From Chara braunii (Eukaryota; Streptophyta; Charophyceae; Charales; Characeae): a stretch of 53,080 nt of DNA. A program made the position numbers and the translations under genes. The stretch lies in assembly GCA_003427395.1 (NCBI GenBank), contig BFEA01000096.1:1300900-1353979 (forward strand). Reading direction: 5' to 3'. The notes beneath the pieces were generated by a model, which saw nothing but the letters and a program-made list of their open reading frames with translations, was not told the DNA's origin and did no database searches. Shown piece by piece: positions 20,183 through 30,987 of this stretch. Positions within the stretch are counted from its first letter, which is position 1. Each line of letters starts with the position of its first letter.

Positions 20183-21097
20183 CTGATAAGAGAGACAGAC
20201 AAACCATTGTAGACCAAGGTTTTGATCAGAGGGTAAAATCCAGTACGCCATGACCCGCACAATTGCACTCAGGGAATTCTGCACTTTTCTGAAAAAAATG
20301 TTGTCCTTTTCATCTGATTGCTAAGAATTCTGGTTCTGGATCTGTTTACTATGTTTTTGAGTGTGTACGTGATCTACCGCTGATTTATGAATGCCACATG
20401 TTTTCCTGAGTCCAAGTTTGAGTCCAAGGGCTAACTCCATGTTTGCCTCATTCCAAGTCTGAGTCCATGTCCTAACTCTGTTGGCCGTGTTGTCTCTGTG
20501 CCTCTGACAGGGACAAAAAAGTGTAGCGGATTGGGGCAAGATGGAAAGTTAGCAGTTTGGGACATATTGATGGTAGAGTAACAGCCAGGCACTTAACTAG
20601 AATTTGCTAGAGGCTCACTGGAGATTTGCCAGCGAGCTGGCTAGGCCAAGAGGGCCATCTGGTAGGCCTAGTGCACCCAAGGGAGGCCAAGTGGGTGCAA
20701 GGTGCCCAACAAAGAGGTACACAAGGCCTAGATTATATCATTCGGTGCTGTGAGCAGTATGCTCATTCACCAACCAGTTATGCAGCTGCTCCACCGAGAG
20801 GGAGAGGTCAGGAGAGCACATGGCGGTGAAGGTGGAGCTTGATTGTGTGGAAGAAGACCTCCATGGCTATGAAGTGTGAGAGAGAAGTACGAGAATCCCT
20901 ATGCTATGGAGGTAGAGAAAAAACACCTTCCAGCTGGGCTGAAGGTGAAGAGAGGTTGAGCGAGGATGGAGGTGGGCACAAGCAAGCAGACTTACCTTTG
21001 GTTATGGTGAACTTATATGTTCATCTTCCTGGTTGGTGTTGTGCAAAGAAAACGAACATAGCAAATGAGAGAAACCAAATTGCATCATCCCATTGCA
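20183..21097. other. No gene recognised
   Basis: Intergenic or intronic sequence. Short imperfect repeats (GAGTCCAAG/GAGTCCATG around 20410-20470). No transposon ends seen. Confidence 0.3.
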
Positions 21098-21440
21098 ATC
21101 TAGCTAGTCATGTGCAACACGAGATACACCAATTAAGAGCAAAGCAATGAAGTCAATTGGCAATGAAAGCCCTCTCCTCGCCTCCAACGTCAGTGTCTTC
21201 AATGCCGCTTGCCTATATGGCGCTCAGCGCCCAGACAACAGACAGAAAGCATCTCCTCGCCTCCAACATCAGTGTCTTCAATGTTGCTTGCCTATATGGT
21301 GCTCGGCGCCCAGACAACAGACAGAAAGCACCTATCGCCTAGACTTCCTACTGACGACAACAGGTCTTCGTGAAGATTAGCAGCCCGACGACTAATGAAT
21401 ACTCTGACCATGGCGGCCCACTTCCTATACCACCAGGTAA
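21098..21440. repeat. Dispersed repeat copy 1, with an internal 79-bp tandem duplication
   Basis: The sequence from AGATACACCAATTAAGAGCA to the CCACCAGGTAAG segment recurs at 44865-45060 with many substitutions. Copy 1 has an added 79-base tandem duplication (21174-21252, 21253-21331, beginning CTCCTCGCCTCCAAC). Once the C element is removed the two copies lie about 4 kb apart. The family is unknown. Confidence 0.6.
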
Positions 21441-22639
21441 GCACCCTGTACGGATGGTCGTACGGGAAAATGTACAGCCCGTCCCCATATGACGGGCCTA
21501 CACTGCCAGTGGTCGCTGAACATCTTGATCACATGGTCAATCTTTTGCCCGACTTGCTGGTGACAAGATTTTCCATGAAATTCATGGAAAGGCTTTGTCC
21601 TGGGCCAGCAGGAATATGCAGAGGCTTGACCATGCCAAGAGGTGCTTCAGTCCTAGGTTGGCAAACCTGGCAAGTAGTTACATACTTCTTCTCATCCTCT
21701 AGCATAGTCGGCCACCAAAAAAGCTGAACTCAATTGACCAACGCATATTTGTATCCAAAGTGACATGTCGCGTCATGACACTCACCTAAAAATAAACTAC
21801 ACAAAGACTCGCTACATGGAACACAGCCTTCTCAACGAAGTGCAGTTCATCAACCATCACAAAATCGTATCACGTGGCTTTGTCCTGCATCTCAAGTGTA
21901 CGAATGATCTCTGACATTAAGCCATCTTCCGTGTAGGCTTTCACCATGTGTGGGTTACACCATCGTTGAGATCAGACTCGGTGATCAAGGCACCTAAATA
22001 GTCTTCCCTACATGATAGCGGCTCAGCAACCTTGTTATACTCTCCCTTGAGATGCTTGAGGTGGAAGCCATACATGTTTACGACTTGTATCCACCTCTTT
22101 GGAGCATCGGAGAGAGATGACCGCATTTTGGTCCAAGCGTCTCATGGTTAGATTGTGCTTCTAGTGAGTCAAAGCTTTGTAAAGGGCATAATGCTCTCGC
22201 TCATAGGTGGACCTAGCCAACTTTTCTGATGGCATTTTCTTGCTCATGTACTCAATGTGCCTTCACTTCCCCCCCCTTACTGCTGAAGTGTTGTGCCTAT
22301 GTTGTATTGGCTCGTGTCAGTAATAACAACAACCGGCTTGTCAAGATCAGGGATCTTAAGGACTTCGTGATGGGTCCATGTGTACTTCAACTTTTTAAAG
22401 GCACGCTCCCGATCAGCTGTCCACTCCCAAGGGGTGTCAAGGTGGGTTAGATCGGTCAAGGGGCTTGCAACAATACTATAGCTCTTAACAAATAGAAGAT
22501 AGTAGCCCGACATCCCAAACAATAATCTGACCTCAGTCACAGACCGAGGTCATGGCCGGTCTCTGATGCTGGTCACCTTCGCATCCTCGGGCTTCAAACG
22601 ATCCGCAAAAAAATCATGACCTAAGTATCAAATTCTTGA
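21441..22639 (-). pseudogene. Element E: decayed Ty3/gypsy pol, RNase H and integrase N-terminal part
   Basis: On the minus strand GHDFFADRLKPEDAKVTSI (ending at 22616) and the frame 22277-22540 (LLFGMSGYY, WEWT..RERAFKKLK, VVVITDTSQYNIGTTLQQ) are the end of reverse transcriptase and the start of RNase H. Frame 21941-22126 includes RWIQ....YGF.LKHLKGEYN.VAEPLSC, the RNase H end. At 21540-21740 are CQVCQPRTEAPLGM and LSMNFMEN, the integrase zinc finger and the first catalytic site, with Asp replaced by Asn. All frames are broken. This is an old relic, much more decayed than A-D. Confidence 0.75.
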
Positions 22640-23144
22640 ACAGCGAGGGCAGTGCAGCAACTTTTTGGACAGCAAGGGCAGTGCAGCAACTTTTTGAACA
22701 GCACGGCGCCCGGTCCAGGCTGAGTAGGCTCAGTTCTGGTTCGTGGCCGAGGGCATTACACATACAGAAAATGTAGTGTTGTATTTTTCCATGTTCAAGC
22801 CGAAGATTCATCCCCCTTTTGTCATTTGAGGCCCCCCTCCACTCCTCTCACCAAATGTGGGAAATGAGAATGAATCTTCCGCTAGAACATGAAAAAATGC
22901 AACACCTTGGTGTAGTCAAGTGTCCCTTATGGCTTCCCGCTGCCCCCGCTGCCCCCGCTGCCACTTTCTTGGCCGCCGTTTGTCAGACAGCGGGAGACAA
23001 CCAAGAAGAGCACAGGGCCCTCAATCCACATGCACAAAAGAAATCATGGCGGTGTATCTTTCCATGTTCTAGTGAAAGATTCACTCTTGTTCTGTACATG
23101 TGGAGAGTAGTTGAGCGAGGTCCCAAGTCACACACAGACACATA

Positions 23145-23198
<54 letters not shown>

Positions 23199-23440
23199 AA
23201 ACGCGCTGACCTAAAAAAAAAAGGATTCTATTCAAATGCAAATGCGCTGACCTAAAAAAAAAAGGATTCTATTCAAATATTTTTGAAGTTCAAATAGAAC
23301 GCACATGCATTTTATTTGAATACAAAGCATATGCAGTGTATTCGAAGTGCCCTTCTATTTGAAAAAGAAGTACCAACTCTTGAAAAAACATTTTTTTTCG
23401 AAAACTCGAATACAGCCCATATGCATTTCTTTGTTAGGGG
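22640..23440. repeat. Repetitive filler that replaces the reverse transcriptase core of element E
   Basis: Reverse transcriptase similarity stops near 22640 and resumes near 23440 with an earlier part of the enzyme, so the catalytic core is missing. The interval holds a 29-bp tandem repeat (22641-22698), three copies of a roughly 35-bp motif in alternating orientation (22776-22811, 22869-22905, 23051-23084), a Pro-coding CTGCCCCCG repeat (about 22939-22965), a (GA)n run (23148-23197) and a 41-bp tandem duplication (23197-23278). No terminal repeat or target duplication was located. Confidence 0.6.
23148..23197. repeat. (GA)n microsatellite
   Basis: About 25 uninterrupted GA units. Confidence 0.98.
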
Positions 23441-24264
23441 GACGTACTTGGCCGGATCCAACCTTTCTTTGTTAGCTCTTTCAGTTATCGACGGAACTCA
23501 TCAAACTCCGCAGAGGACATCCTATAGATCCTATCCCTAGGAACGTTGCTACCAGGAGTAATCTCTATTACATGGACAACCTCCCTTTCTACACCTCCTT
23601 ATGGCTCTATCAGAAGGTTTGGATACTTGACAACAACTTTCTCTATCGTTGGATGGGTCTTTACGACCAAACCTTTCTTAGATATAAGACTAGGTACATA
23701 TCATCTTGGTTCGCCCTATAAAACTTGTAGAACGCATGCGCATTCAAGCAGTGTCACCACATTCTGAGAACTAAACCCTTCTTGTCCTCCCATTGGGCAA
23801 CTTAAATGTCATGAGTTTCAAGTCCCTGCCAAACTAGGGCTTGGCAACCTCAAGGTAGTACGTACCTACGAGCATGTTAAATGGTACGTCGCCACTTACA
23901 AAGAATGAGATCTTATGTCTCATTTTCCTTCCCAGATAGGAGAATGCATAGATTACGTCTTTGATATAGTCTTTTATCGAAATATGTTGCTTGTTGGCCA
24001 GTGTAGATACTACGGGTCTACTAACTTGCTGCACCCGGTCCTCTAAATGCAACCTCTCCAAATAAGTGCAATGGATGTAATTTGTGTGTAGAGCCGATGT
24101 TTGCGAGTGCCCTTGCTTTACAGCCTCCTACATCAACTTCTACCACAATCATCTTCTCAAATTCTGCCACTGTCACCCAGGATGCTAGCATGTTCTTGTC
24201 GGTCCATTCTTTCTCTAGCTCCTCTAAGGAATCAGACACATCCCATGAACAAAGTATCATGTGA
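23441..24264 (-). pseudogene. Element E protease and reverse transcriptase N-terminus (relic)
   Basis: Minus-strand frame 24021-24260 includes VEVDVGGCKARALANIGSTH, where the retropepsin D-T/S-G is N-I-G. Frame 23834-24061 includes FFVSGDVPFNMLVGTYYL, the equivalent of FD.LLGM.WL. At 23440-23560 lie ITPGSNVPRDRIYRMSSAEFDEFRR and LKELTKKGWIRPST, the start of reverse transcriptase. The pieces are in the correct order and continue into the segment left of 22640 after the missing core. Confidence 0.7.
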
Positions 24265-24713
24265 TCTAGATGAATCTACCGGCTTACATTGGGGTCAACG
24301 ACCTTAGCCGTTTGCTGATGAGGTCAGCAAACACAAACGAACTCAGCCTCTATAGAAGCGGCCACTACGTCTACTGGTTGAACGTGTTTCCTTGGGAAGT
24401 ACTTGATGGACGATTATGCCTAATGCCTAACAACAGGTTGCACCCTAATTTGGACTTTTGCGTTCTTGCACTTGGACTTGATATATTGACACTTCCATTG
24501 TAATGTTTGTGGTTTCAATGTTGTCAAACGGTCAACCAAATGCACATCTCCACTGATGGTTAGAAATTTGTGGTTTGGGGCAGCTATCGGGGTACGTTAT
24601 CTCTAAACGTATCTACCTTCTTTACTAATTCTTACTATGAGGAAGTGGGCATAGGGGTGGGTCGATGTTTACATGTAGGCACTGTTGCTTTTCAATTTTT
24701 GTGCCAAAAGACG
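24265..24713. other. No gene recognised (probably decayed gag of element E)
   Basis: By position this should be E's Gag, but no CCHC knuckle or Gag block can be read on the minus strand. Confidence 0.3.
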
Positions 24714-24717
24714 TTAG
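24714..24717. other. Target-site duplication of element C, left copy (TTAG)
   Basis: TTAG lies directly before the LTR start and recurs at 44318-44321 directly after the right LTR. Confidence 0.8.
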
Positions 24718-24945
24718 TGAAATCAGACTCACTTTCTTTTCCACTCCGCACTCATGCAAACAGATGGTGAGTCACACTGACGCACAACGCCCACTCAAAG
24801 CTCAGAGATATGGAAGTCGAAACACAGTTCAGATACAAACTCGCTTTAACAAGCTATGGCACATCAGCGCCTGTACATCCCAACTCTCGCCTCTCCGTTC
24901 GACACCACAGTTCGCACTCACTCAACTCCGAATCACCCTGGATAT

Positions 24946-25016
<71 letters not shown>

Positions 25017-25730
25017 CTACTACTAACACACTCGTCTATCAACTATGGCGGCCATGGCCGCTGACCCTCACTAACTATGGCTAACTATCCCTTCAACCCA
25101 CTTCGTCTTCGGGCACTCTGCAGACCACCTCGCACAAGTCGCTCAAGCAGCGCTTCTGCATGGCTTACGCAGGAATGAATCCATGGCTCGGAGCTGCCTC
25201 TTGATTTATACTTCAGTAACTCATTGGTCTGCCCCTTTCCCATGCCCTTGGTGCACACATTCCCACACGGTACTTGCTTGACTGGACTCTGACTGACTAG
25301 AACCGGTACCGTTGACTGCATGGTTTTGCACTGCCAACTTAATACAGTCGCACCGCCGGCGTAACGCAGTTGGGCTCACCACTTGCCCACTTGCCTCTGT
25401 CCAAACGTGAGATAATTTTGAAAGGCCACTTCCGGACCTTCCGAAAGTCTGTGGGCTTGGCCTTTCGAACACAGTAGCCGCTACGACCTTGACCTTTCGG
25501 AAGGGCTATAGCTACGATTTCTAGAACTTGCTAAGACGTCTGCTTGACAGGTCTACAAATCGAACCCCTACCACCTATGGACCTACGACAACCTACCAAT
25601 TGTTGCGAATACACAGGTCACGGGTTCAACTCTCGGGGTCGACACAAGTACTGTACACAAGTAAGGTAAGAACTAGGGATCGAGCCCTGGGATCTGCATT
25701 CGCTACTGCTAACAGGTGAATACCGTTTCA
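24718..25730 (-). repeat. Element C 3' LTR (1013 bp)
   Basis: Pairs with 43320-44317. It contains a long (CA)n tract (24948-25015), of which the other LTR keeps only a short interrupted version. TATAAATC (minus strand, 25203-25210) is a plausible TATA box. Segments such as GGGTTCAACTC (about 25622-25632) look like a tRNA B box. Confidence 0.93.
24948..25015. repeat. (CA)n microsatellite
   Basis: About 34 uninterrupted CA units inside the LTR. Confidence 0.98.
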
Positions 25731-25742
25731 CTCCCGCCGGCC
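25731..25742 (-). other. Element C polypurine tract
   Basis: On the minus strand GGCCGGCGGGAG directly precedes the LTR start TGAAACGG. Purine-rich with two C interruptions. Confidence 0.6.
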
Positions 25743-25764
25743 TAAATTTGAGGTCCTCCGAGAA

Positions 25765-26917
25765 TAATTCAGTCCAAGACCGGATTTTTACCTTTCCTTT
25801 CTCTCTCGTAGGCTCTAACTACATCAGGAACTGTTTCTAGAAGTTCAGTTCTAGTAGACCAGCGGTCGTCCTCGGGTTCCTGGTAAGCAAATCGGACCTT
25901 ATACTGTTTCTATGGACGACCTCTACCTCCTCTTCTGAATACGTCTTCACCTACAATGCCCTCAATGTCATATCTTCCATCCATGTCCGGAGGGATCATG
26001 GATCTTCTTGATGGAAACTGTGGACTTGTGACACACAGCAACAACTTTGACTCGTGGAACACGGGGTAGGTGTGGAGGTGTGTTGGAATCTCTATTGTAT
26101 AGGACGGTCCATCCTCTCCGCCCTTCACCTCTAGAAATGGCCATGGTCCCCTGTATGCTAGCAGTAACTTTTGCGAAATGTTTTCCTCAGGAGCAAACTC
26201 TTTGGACTTGACCCGGACTAGGTCGCCAACTTGAAACTGCGACGAGCGACGGTGCCTGTTAGCCTGTTCTATCATTCTGTGTTGGGCCTTCCTGAGGTTC
26301 TCAACAACGACAGCTAATTCCTTCTCGTGCTGAATCGCAAACTCCGTAGTACCGGGCGGTAGCCTATGAATCTGATCCCGGTTAAGTCCTTCAAACGGTC
26401 TACGTGGTCTAAAGGACTTATGCAGCTCATTGGGAGTACGGCAAGTGGATAGGTGCACGTTGTTGTTATATGCGCTGGCTACCTTGGGCAACATCTCGTC
26501 CCAATTGACTTGATCTGGTCTAATGTACATACGCAGAACTTGTTGCAGGATCTTATTCATCTGCTCGGTCTGACCGTTAGTCTCTGCGTAACGGCCAGAC
26601 GACATCAACAAATTTGAGCCGTATACTCTCATTAACTCCTGCCAGTTCTGACTTGTAAACAGTTCTGACTTGTAAACTGGGTGTCCCTATCACTAACTAT
26701 GGACAATGGGATCCCGTGATCACTAAACCAAAAGTCAAAAAACTTATGAATTGCTAACTTTGTATGGGCTTCTACGGGTAAGGGAACAAAAACAACATAC
26801 TTGCTAAATTTATCCACTATTACCATGACTTGGCTCTTGCCATGCCTACTTTTGACGCTGGCATCCATGAAATCAATGGATACTGAATCGCCAAGCTGAT
26901 TAGGTATAGGTAAGGGT
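25765..26917 (-). pseudogene. Element C integrase core, C-terminal domain and chromodomain-like tail
   Basis: Frame 26632-26928 carries RPLPIPN, SVSIDFMD (first Asp), VIVDKFSKY, HGIPLSIVSDRDTQF (second Asp). A 17-bp tandem duplication (26644-26660, 26661-26677) then shifts the frame. Frame 25910-26632 continues with SSGRYAETNGQTEQMNK (Glu motif), YNNNVH, the HRMIEQANRHRR segment and FQVGDLVRVKSKEF. The tail (25765-25960) reads YDIEGIVGED, a stop, QYKVRF, DRWSTRTELLETVPDVVRAYE, the same chromodomain-like block as in A and B. All catalytic residues are present. Confidence 0.88.
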
Positions 26918-26925
26918 CGAAGAAG
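26918..26925. other. Target-site duplication of the foldback insertion, left copy
   Basis: CGAAGAAG, identical to 27524-27531. Confidence 0.85.
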
Positions 26926-27523
26926 CACAAGCGGTTATCAGGTAGTTGAAAATTCAGGAATGAAAATTCTGAAGTGAGAGTTTTGGGCAGTCTGAAAAAC
27001 CTGAATGGTCTTGAAGTGGTGAAAGGTCCGAAGACCCTGAAAACCACCTGTTTAGGAAGGCTGCATCCTGAAGTGGTAAAGGGTGTCCTGAAGTNGTCAA
27101 GTGAGAGTTTTGGGCAGTCTGAAAANCCTGAATGGTCTTGAAGTGGTGAAAGGTCCGAAGACCCTGAAAACCACCTGTTTAGGAAGGCTGCATCCTGAAG
27201 TGGTAAAGGGTGTCCTGAAGTGGTCAAGTGAGAGTTTTGGGCAGTCTGAAAATCCTGAATGGTCTTGAAGTGGTGAAAGGTCCGAAGACCATGAACACCA
27301 CCCTTCACCACTTGAGGATGCAGCCTGCTTAACAAGTGGTTTTCAGGGTCTTCGGAGCTTTCACCACTTCAGGACCATTCAGGATTTTCATACCTAAATG
27401 GTCCTGAAGTGGTGAAAGGTCCGAAGACCCTGAAAACCACCTGTCTAGGTAGGCTGCATCCTGAAGTGGTGAAGGGTGTTCTAAAGTGGTGATGAAAAAT
27501 AAGACTGTTGTTAACCTTCTCTC
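26926..27523. mobile_element. 598-bp non-autonomous foldback element, hAT-like 8-bp target duplication, in C's integrase
   Basis: CGAAGAAG occurs directly on both sides (26918-26925, 27524-27531). Removing the insertion and one copy rejoins the codons for GLL and RPLPIP in frame, which shows it is an insertion. The interior has about 127-bp tandem repeats starting GTGAGAGTTTTGGGC at about 26974, 27101 and 27229, followed by a long inverted repeat: arm 27297-27379, a loop of about 17 bases, and arm 27397-27482, the arms being built from the same repeat. Ends begin CACAAGCGGTTA and, from the other side, GAGAGAAGGTTA, an imperfect terminal inverted repeat. An 8-bp duplication is typical of hAT transposons; no transposase is encoded. 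Two Ns lie inside. Confidence 0.85.
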
Positions 27524-27531
27524 CGAAGAAG
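27524..27531. other. Target-site duplication of the foldback insertion, right copy
   Basis: CGAAGAAG. Confidence 0.85.
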
Positions 27532-28275
27532 ACCTAGAGGGGCACGTGTAGTTGTCTTATTCCTCTGACAGACTTTGCAATTGCGAACATACTCTACGCA
27601 GTCGGCTTTTATTTCTGGCCAAGTATACGCTTGCATCAGATTGGCTAGAGACTTTTGCCAACTGAAATGTCCCTCTGTGTCGTGGCTATAATGAACGCAC
27701 AGATAGTGAACGCACAGACGGTCTACTACGTTGGTCTTCTCGAACAGTAGTCCCTCTGTAGTGCGGTAATCTGGTTCAGTCTCTGGGACCTCCTTGACTT
27801 TCTTGAGGAGGTCACTATAAATAGGGTCCTGCACATACACCTGACTTACTTTCTCCTGCAGGTCTCTCCCTATATCCAGATAGTGAACTATAGCTCGAAA
27901 GTAATCCGATTTCCTACTTAGAGCATCCGCAACTACGTTATACTTGCCTTTGACCGGTTTGAGCTCAAAGTCATATTGGTCTATCTCAGTGCCCCACCTA
28001 GTTAGCTTAGGTGTCATAGCCTGCATTTCCAGCCACCTAAGAGTCTCGTGGTCTGAATAAACTTTGAAGTGCCTCCCAAGCAGGTAATGCTTCCAGTGTT
28101 CTAAGGCCTGCCTGAGAGCGTAGAGTTCTCTCTCGTAAGTCCAGGTAGCCACTTTTTCTGATGGCATCCTCGCTGACATGAACTCTACGGGTCTATAGCC
28201 ATTGTCGCCGTCCTGCTGCAACACGATGCCTATACCATACTGACTTGCGTCCGTGGTGACGACAAATGGCAAGGA
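27532..28275 (-). pseudogene. Element C RNase H and integrase zinc finger
   Basis: A 253-residue frame (its last codons are in the foldback element) carries FVVTTDASQYGIGIVLQQDGDNGYRPVEF, TYERELYALRQALEHWKHYLLGRHFKVYSDHETL, VVADALSRKSDYF and an H..GHFSWQKS....C..CQRNK zinc finger. RNase H catalytic residues look intact. It contains a small in-frame duplication (CVHYLCVHY, about 27695-27722). A single-base frameshift near 28275 separates it from reverse transcriptase. The last sense codons before the insertion are for GLL. Confidence 0.9.
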
Positions 28276-29128
28276 CGGATGCCACCTTGAGGACAGGGTA
28301 CTCTATCAACGCTCGTTTTAGCTTCTTAAGAGCGGATGTACAATCTTTGTCCCACTTCCAGATCGCATCCTTTTTTAGCAACCTGCGAAGGGGAGCGGCA
28401 ATGGTGGAAAAGTTCCTCACAAACTTCCTATAATAATTAGCTAAGCCTAGGAACGACCGCAGTTCTGTCATCGTGCGGCATGTCGGCCAGTCTCTAATCG
28501 CCGCTATCTTGCTATCCTCAGGCTTAATGCCATCTCCGTTTAATACGTGGCCCAAGTACAAGACTTGTGTCTTGGCCCACTCGCACTTTTTGGCATTGAT
28601 CTTGAAGTTAGTCTCTCTCAACTTCTCCAAGACCTGCCTCAAATGACCCTGACGCTCTTGGAGGGTCTTACTGAAAACTAGTATATCATCTAGGTAGAGT
28701 ACAACAAACCTATCTAACCAAGGCCTAAATACAACATTCATACAACGTTGAAATGTGGCTGGCACATTGGTCAGTCCAAAGGGCATCATGATGAACTCAT
28801 AATGCCCATATCTAGTCCGGAAAGATGTCTTATGCTGGTCATCAGGATGAACTTCTATCTGATGATATCCGGACTTCAAATCTATCTTTGAGAAATACCT
28901 ACAGCCCTGCACCCGATCTAAGAGATCGTCTATCCTGGGCAGCGGCTCGGCATTCTTTACTGTAATGGCATTCAGACGCCTATAATCGATGCACATGCAC
29001 AACTCTCCCTCCTTTTTGGGGACAAATAACACGGGTGCTCCGAAAGGAGACGAACTGGGCCTAATCCAACCCTTTTCGAGGAGTTCGTCTAACTGCTTAC
29101 GCAACTCCTCTAACTCCCTTGGGGACAT
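28193..29128 (-). pseudogene. Element C reverse transcriptase
   Basis: The best-preserved polymerase in the window: 311 codons on the minus strand, with [72 protein letters not shown] (intact Y-L-D-D) and LRSFLGLANYYRKFVRNF. The correct frame ends at about 28290: a one-base shift puts the RNase H start (LPFVVTTDAS) in another frame, and the last 25 or so residues of this frame are out of register. It copies the element's RNA into DNA. Except for that shift, no stop is visible in the domain. Confidence 0.92.
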
Positions 29129-29570
29129 CCTGTAAATTGCACCCTTACGAGTTCTACTGTCGGGCTCTATCTCAATGCGGTCCTCGATTGGCCGTGGTAC
29201 TACTCCTGTTGGCGGCCTTGCTAAATCTTTGAACTCTTCCAGCAGCTTGGCAATAGCTGGGTCTATTGGCTTCTCTTCAGTAGGCTCAGTGACAGGCCTC
29301 GCGTAGGCCCTGACACATGGAACAGACGTGCAGTCTTGACCTCGCGTGATGGACTAGGGAGCCTACACTCATGCTCTCTCAAATGGAGTGTGGCCCCTGC
29401 TACCTCTCCCCAGTCCATACCTAGAACTATGTCGAAAGGGAGGTTGTCCTCGACGAGGAGAGTCGGGGAATGGAGTACTTTCTCTACTTTGCCATCCTTC
29501 TCTAGGCGAAGATACGCATGGACTCCCTCGACGTAATCCTCAACACGCATCGTGCGGTTGTCTGCGAGGA
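29129..29570 (-). pseudogene. Element C protease C-terminal half and linker
   Basis: Minus-strand codons include MRVEDYVEGV, HSPTLLVEDNLPFDIVLGMDWGEVAG, the protease end motif, followed by the link to reverse transcriptase (P.R..IE.E). The active-site half lies at 39714-40100, on the other side of element D. The reading frame that appears to continue past 29576 to 29748 is a run into D's LTR. Confidence 0.8.
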
Positions 29571-29575
29571 TACTA
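29571..29575. other. Target-site duplication of element D, left copy (TACTA)
   Basis: TACTA directly precedes LTR start TGTGGCGG; identical to 39709-39713. Confidence 0.9.
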
Positions 29576-29872
29576 TGTGGCGGACCCACCAGGTGTGGTG
29601 CTCCGCCTGGGATGGAGATGGAGATGGAGGATGAAAGGGGAGCGAGATGGCACAGCGCACCTCTCACACGAGACTCCAACGCACGTACTCCAAGATGTGT
29701 GAATGTAGAATGATCTGAAAAACAGACAACAGTTGAGGTATACCCCAACAGACTGACGGGACTGCACTGGACTGGCTGGTACCATCCATGACTGGACTAC
29801 CCCGAATACAACACAGGCCCGTGAGAACAGGCCAAGGGGCTGGTCTCACAGGCCAACCACAGGTCCGCTACA
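29576..29872 (-). repeat. Element D 3' LTR (297 bp)
   Basis: Pairs with 39400-39708; lacks a 12-base stretch (near 39607-39623) and differs at around 18 sites by eye. Contains an inverted repeat (29819-29854). Confidence 0.93.
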
Positions 29873-30987
29873 CGATCCTCGGCCTGTGATGGATCGCCTA
29901 TATACAAGTACGCTTCCGCCAAGAAGCGGAACTCTACCAAAGAAAAAGAAAACCTTAGTAGTCTAGGATGCGGAGCAAGCTCCATGCTGAGTCCATGTGA
30001 TGCAACCTAGGATAGAAAATGTCACAAAAACAACAATGTCACAGCTAACAGCCTAAGTGAAAGCAGAAGCAACTAACTAGCATACATGTCCTAGGAAAGC
30101 AGAAAGTAATGATAACTAGATCCTAGAATGTTGGAGGCAGTAGCCTCAGTCTGGAAATAGTTGACTAGTGTATGAGTCCTAAGAACAGCAAAAGCAGAAC
30201 AACTAAATCCTCGAAATGTCAGAGGCAGTAACCGCAGTCTGAGAGCAACAAAGCAACAACAAGACAACCATATGTCACAGGAGGAGTGTGTCGCAACCAA
30301 AGGGTGGGATGGTCTTTGAGGGTGGCGAATGCAGCCTAGGGGTCGATAAACTCCTAAGGGCATCCACACATAAATGACAGGGAGACACATGTCATCAGGC
30401 TCAATGAGGGTAGGGAACTGGGAGCGAACAAAACCAATGATCCTAACAGATAGACCATCAGGGCGGATAATGCTCGACTAAAGGGGTGACCGCTATGGAG
30501 GGTCGACCATGCAAGGGAACAAGGGAGCCTGGTATACTGGGCGCACCTAGATGAAGCATGCGAGGCTACCTAACTAGGGTGTGAGGGTCGACAGAGGGTA
30601 GAAAAAAGTGATGGGTAAGGGAATCATGCAAATGACTCCTAAGGTGGGGGAAGTCGGAGCTGGATCCGTAAGCTGGGAAGCCAAGGCAACGCTACGGTCC
30701 CGATGCCTATGTGTCTACCAAGGGAGATCCCAACTCAGAGGAACCCGGCGAAGGGAGACCATCATGCAACACAACCAGGGTATTGTACAGGGTAAGGTGG
30801 TAAGAGACCGACGACATCTGAAGTAGGCAGAGTTGATTGTGACGAAGTCCATGAAGCTGCCGATGACGTCCATGATGAGAAGTCCGGAATGTCGTTGAGG
30901 AAAAGCCGCAACGTCGACGAGCTGAAGTAGCAAACCTGGAGTGGATGGAGTGTTGAGAAGTCAAAGACGTGGGAAGATAGGTAAGAA
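29873..30987 (-). other. Element D 3' untranslated region, no gene
   Basis: Lies between the chromodomain stop and the LTR. It holds two imperfect copies of a roughly 85-base block (GTCCTAGGAAAGCAGAA...GGCAGTAGCCTCAGTCTGGAAA, about 30088-30160, and 30175-30245). The purine tract before the LTR is weak. Confidence 0.5.

Noticed and set aside
26926-27523. A CRISPR-like array from the repeated units
   Set aside because: Repeats are about 127 bp and contiguous, with inverted copies, no short spacers, and a transposon-type target duplication.
29573-29985. Short minus-strand proteins upstream of C's protease
   Set aside because: These frames lie across D's LTR and untranslated region and are read-through of the junction.
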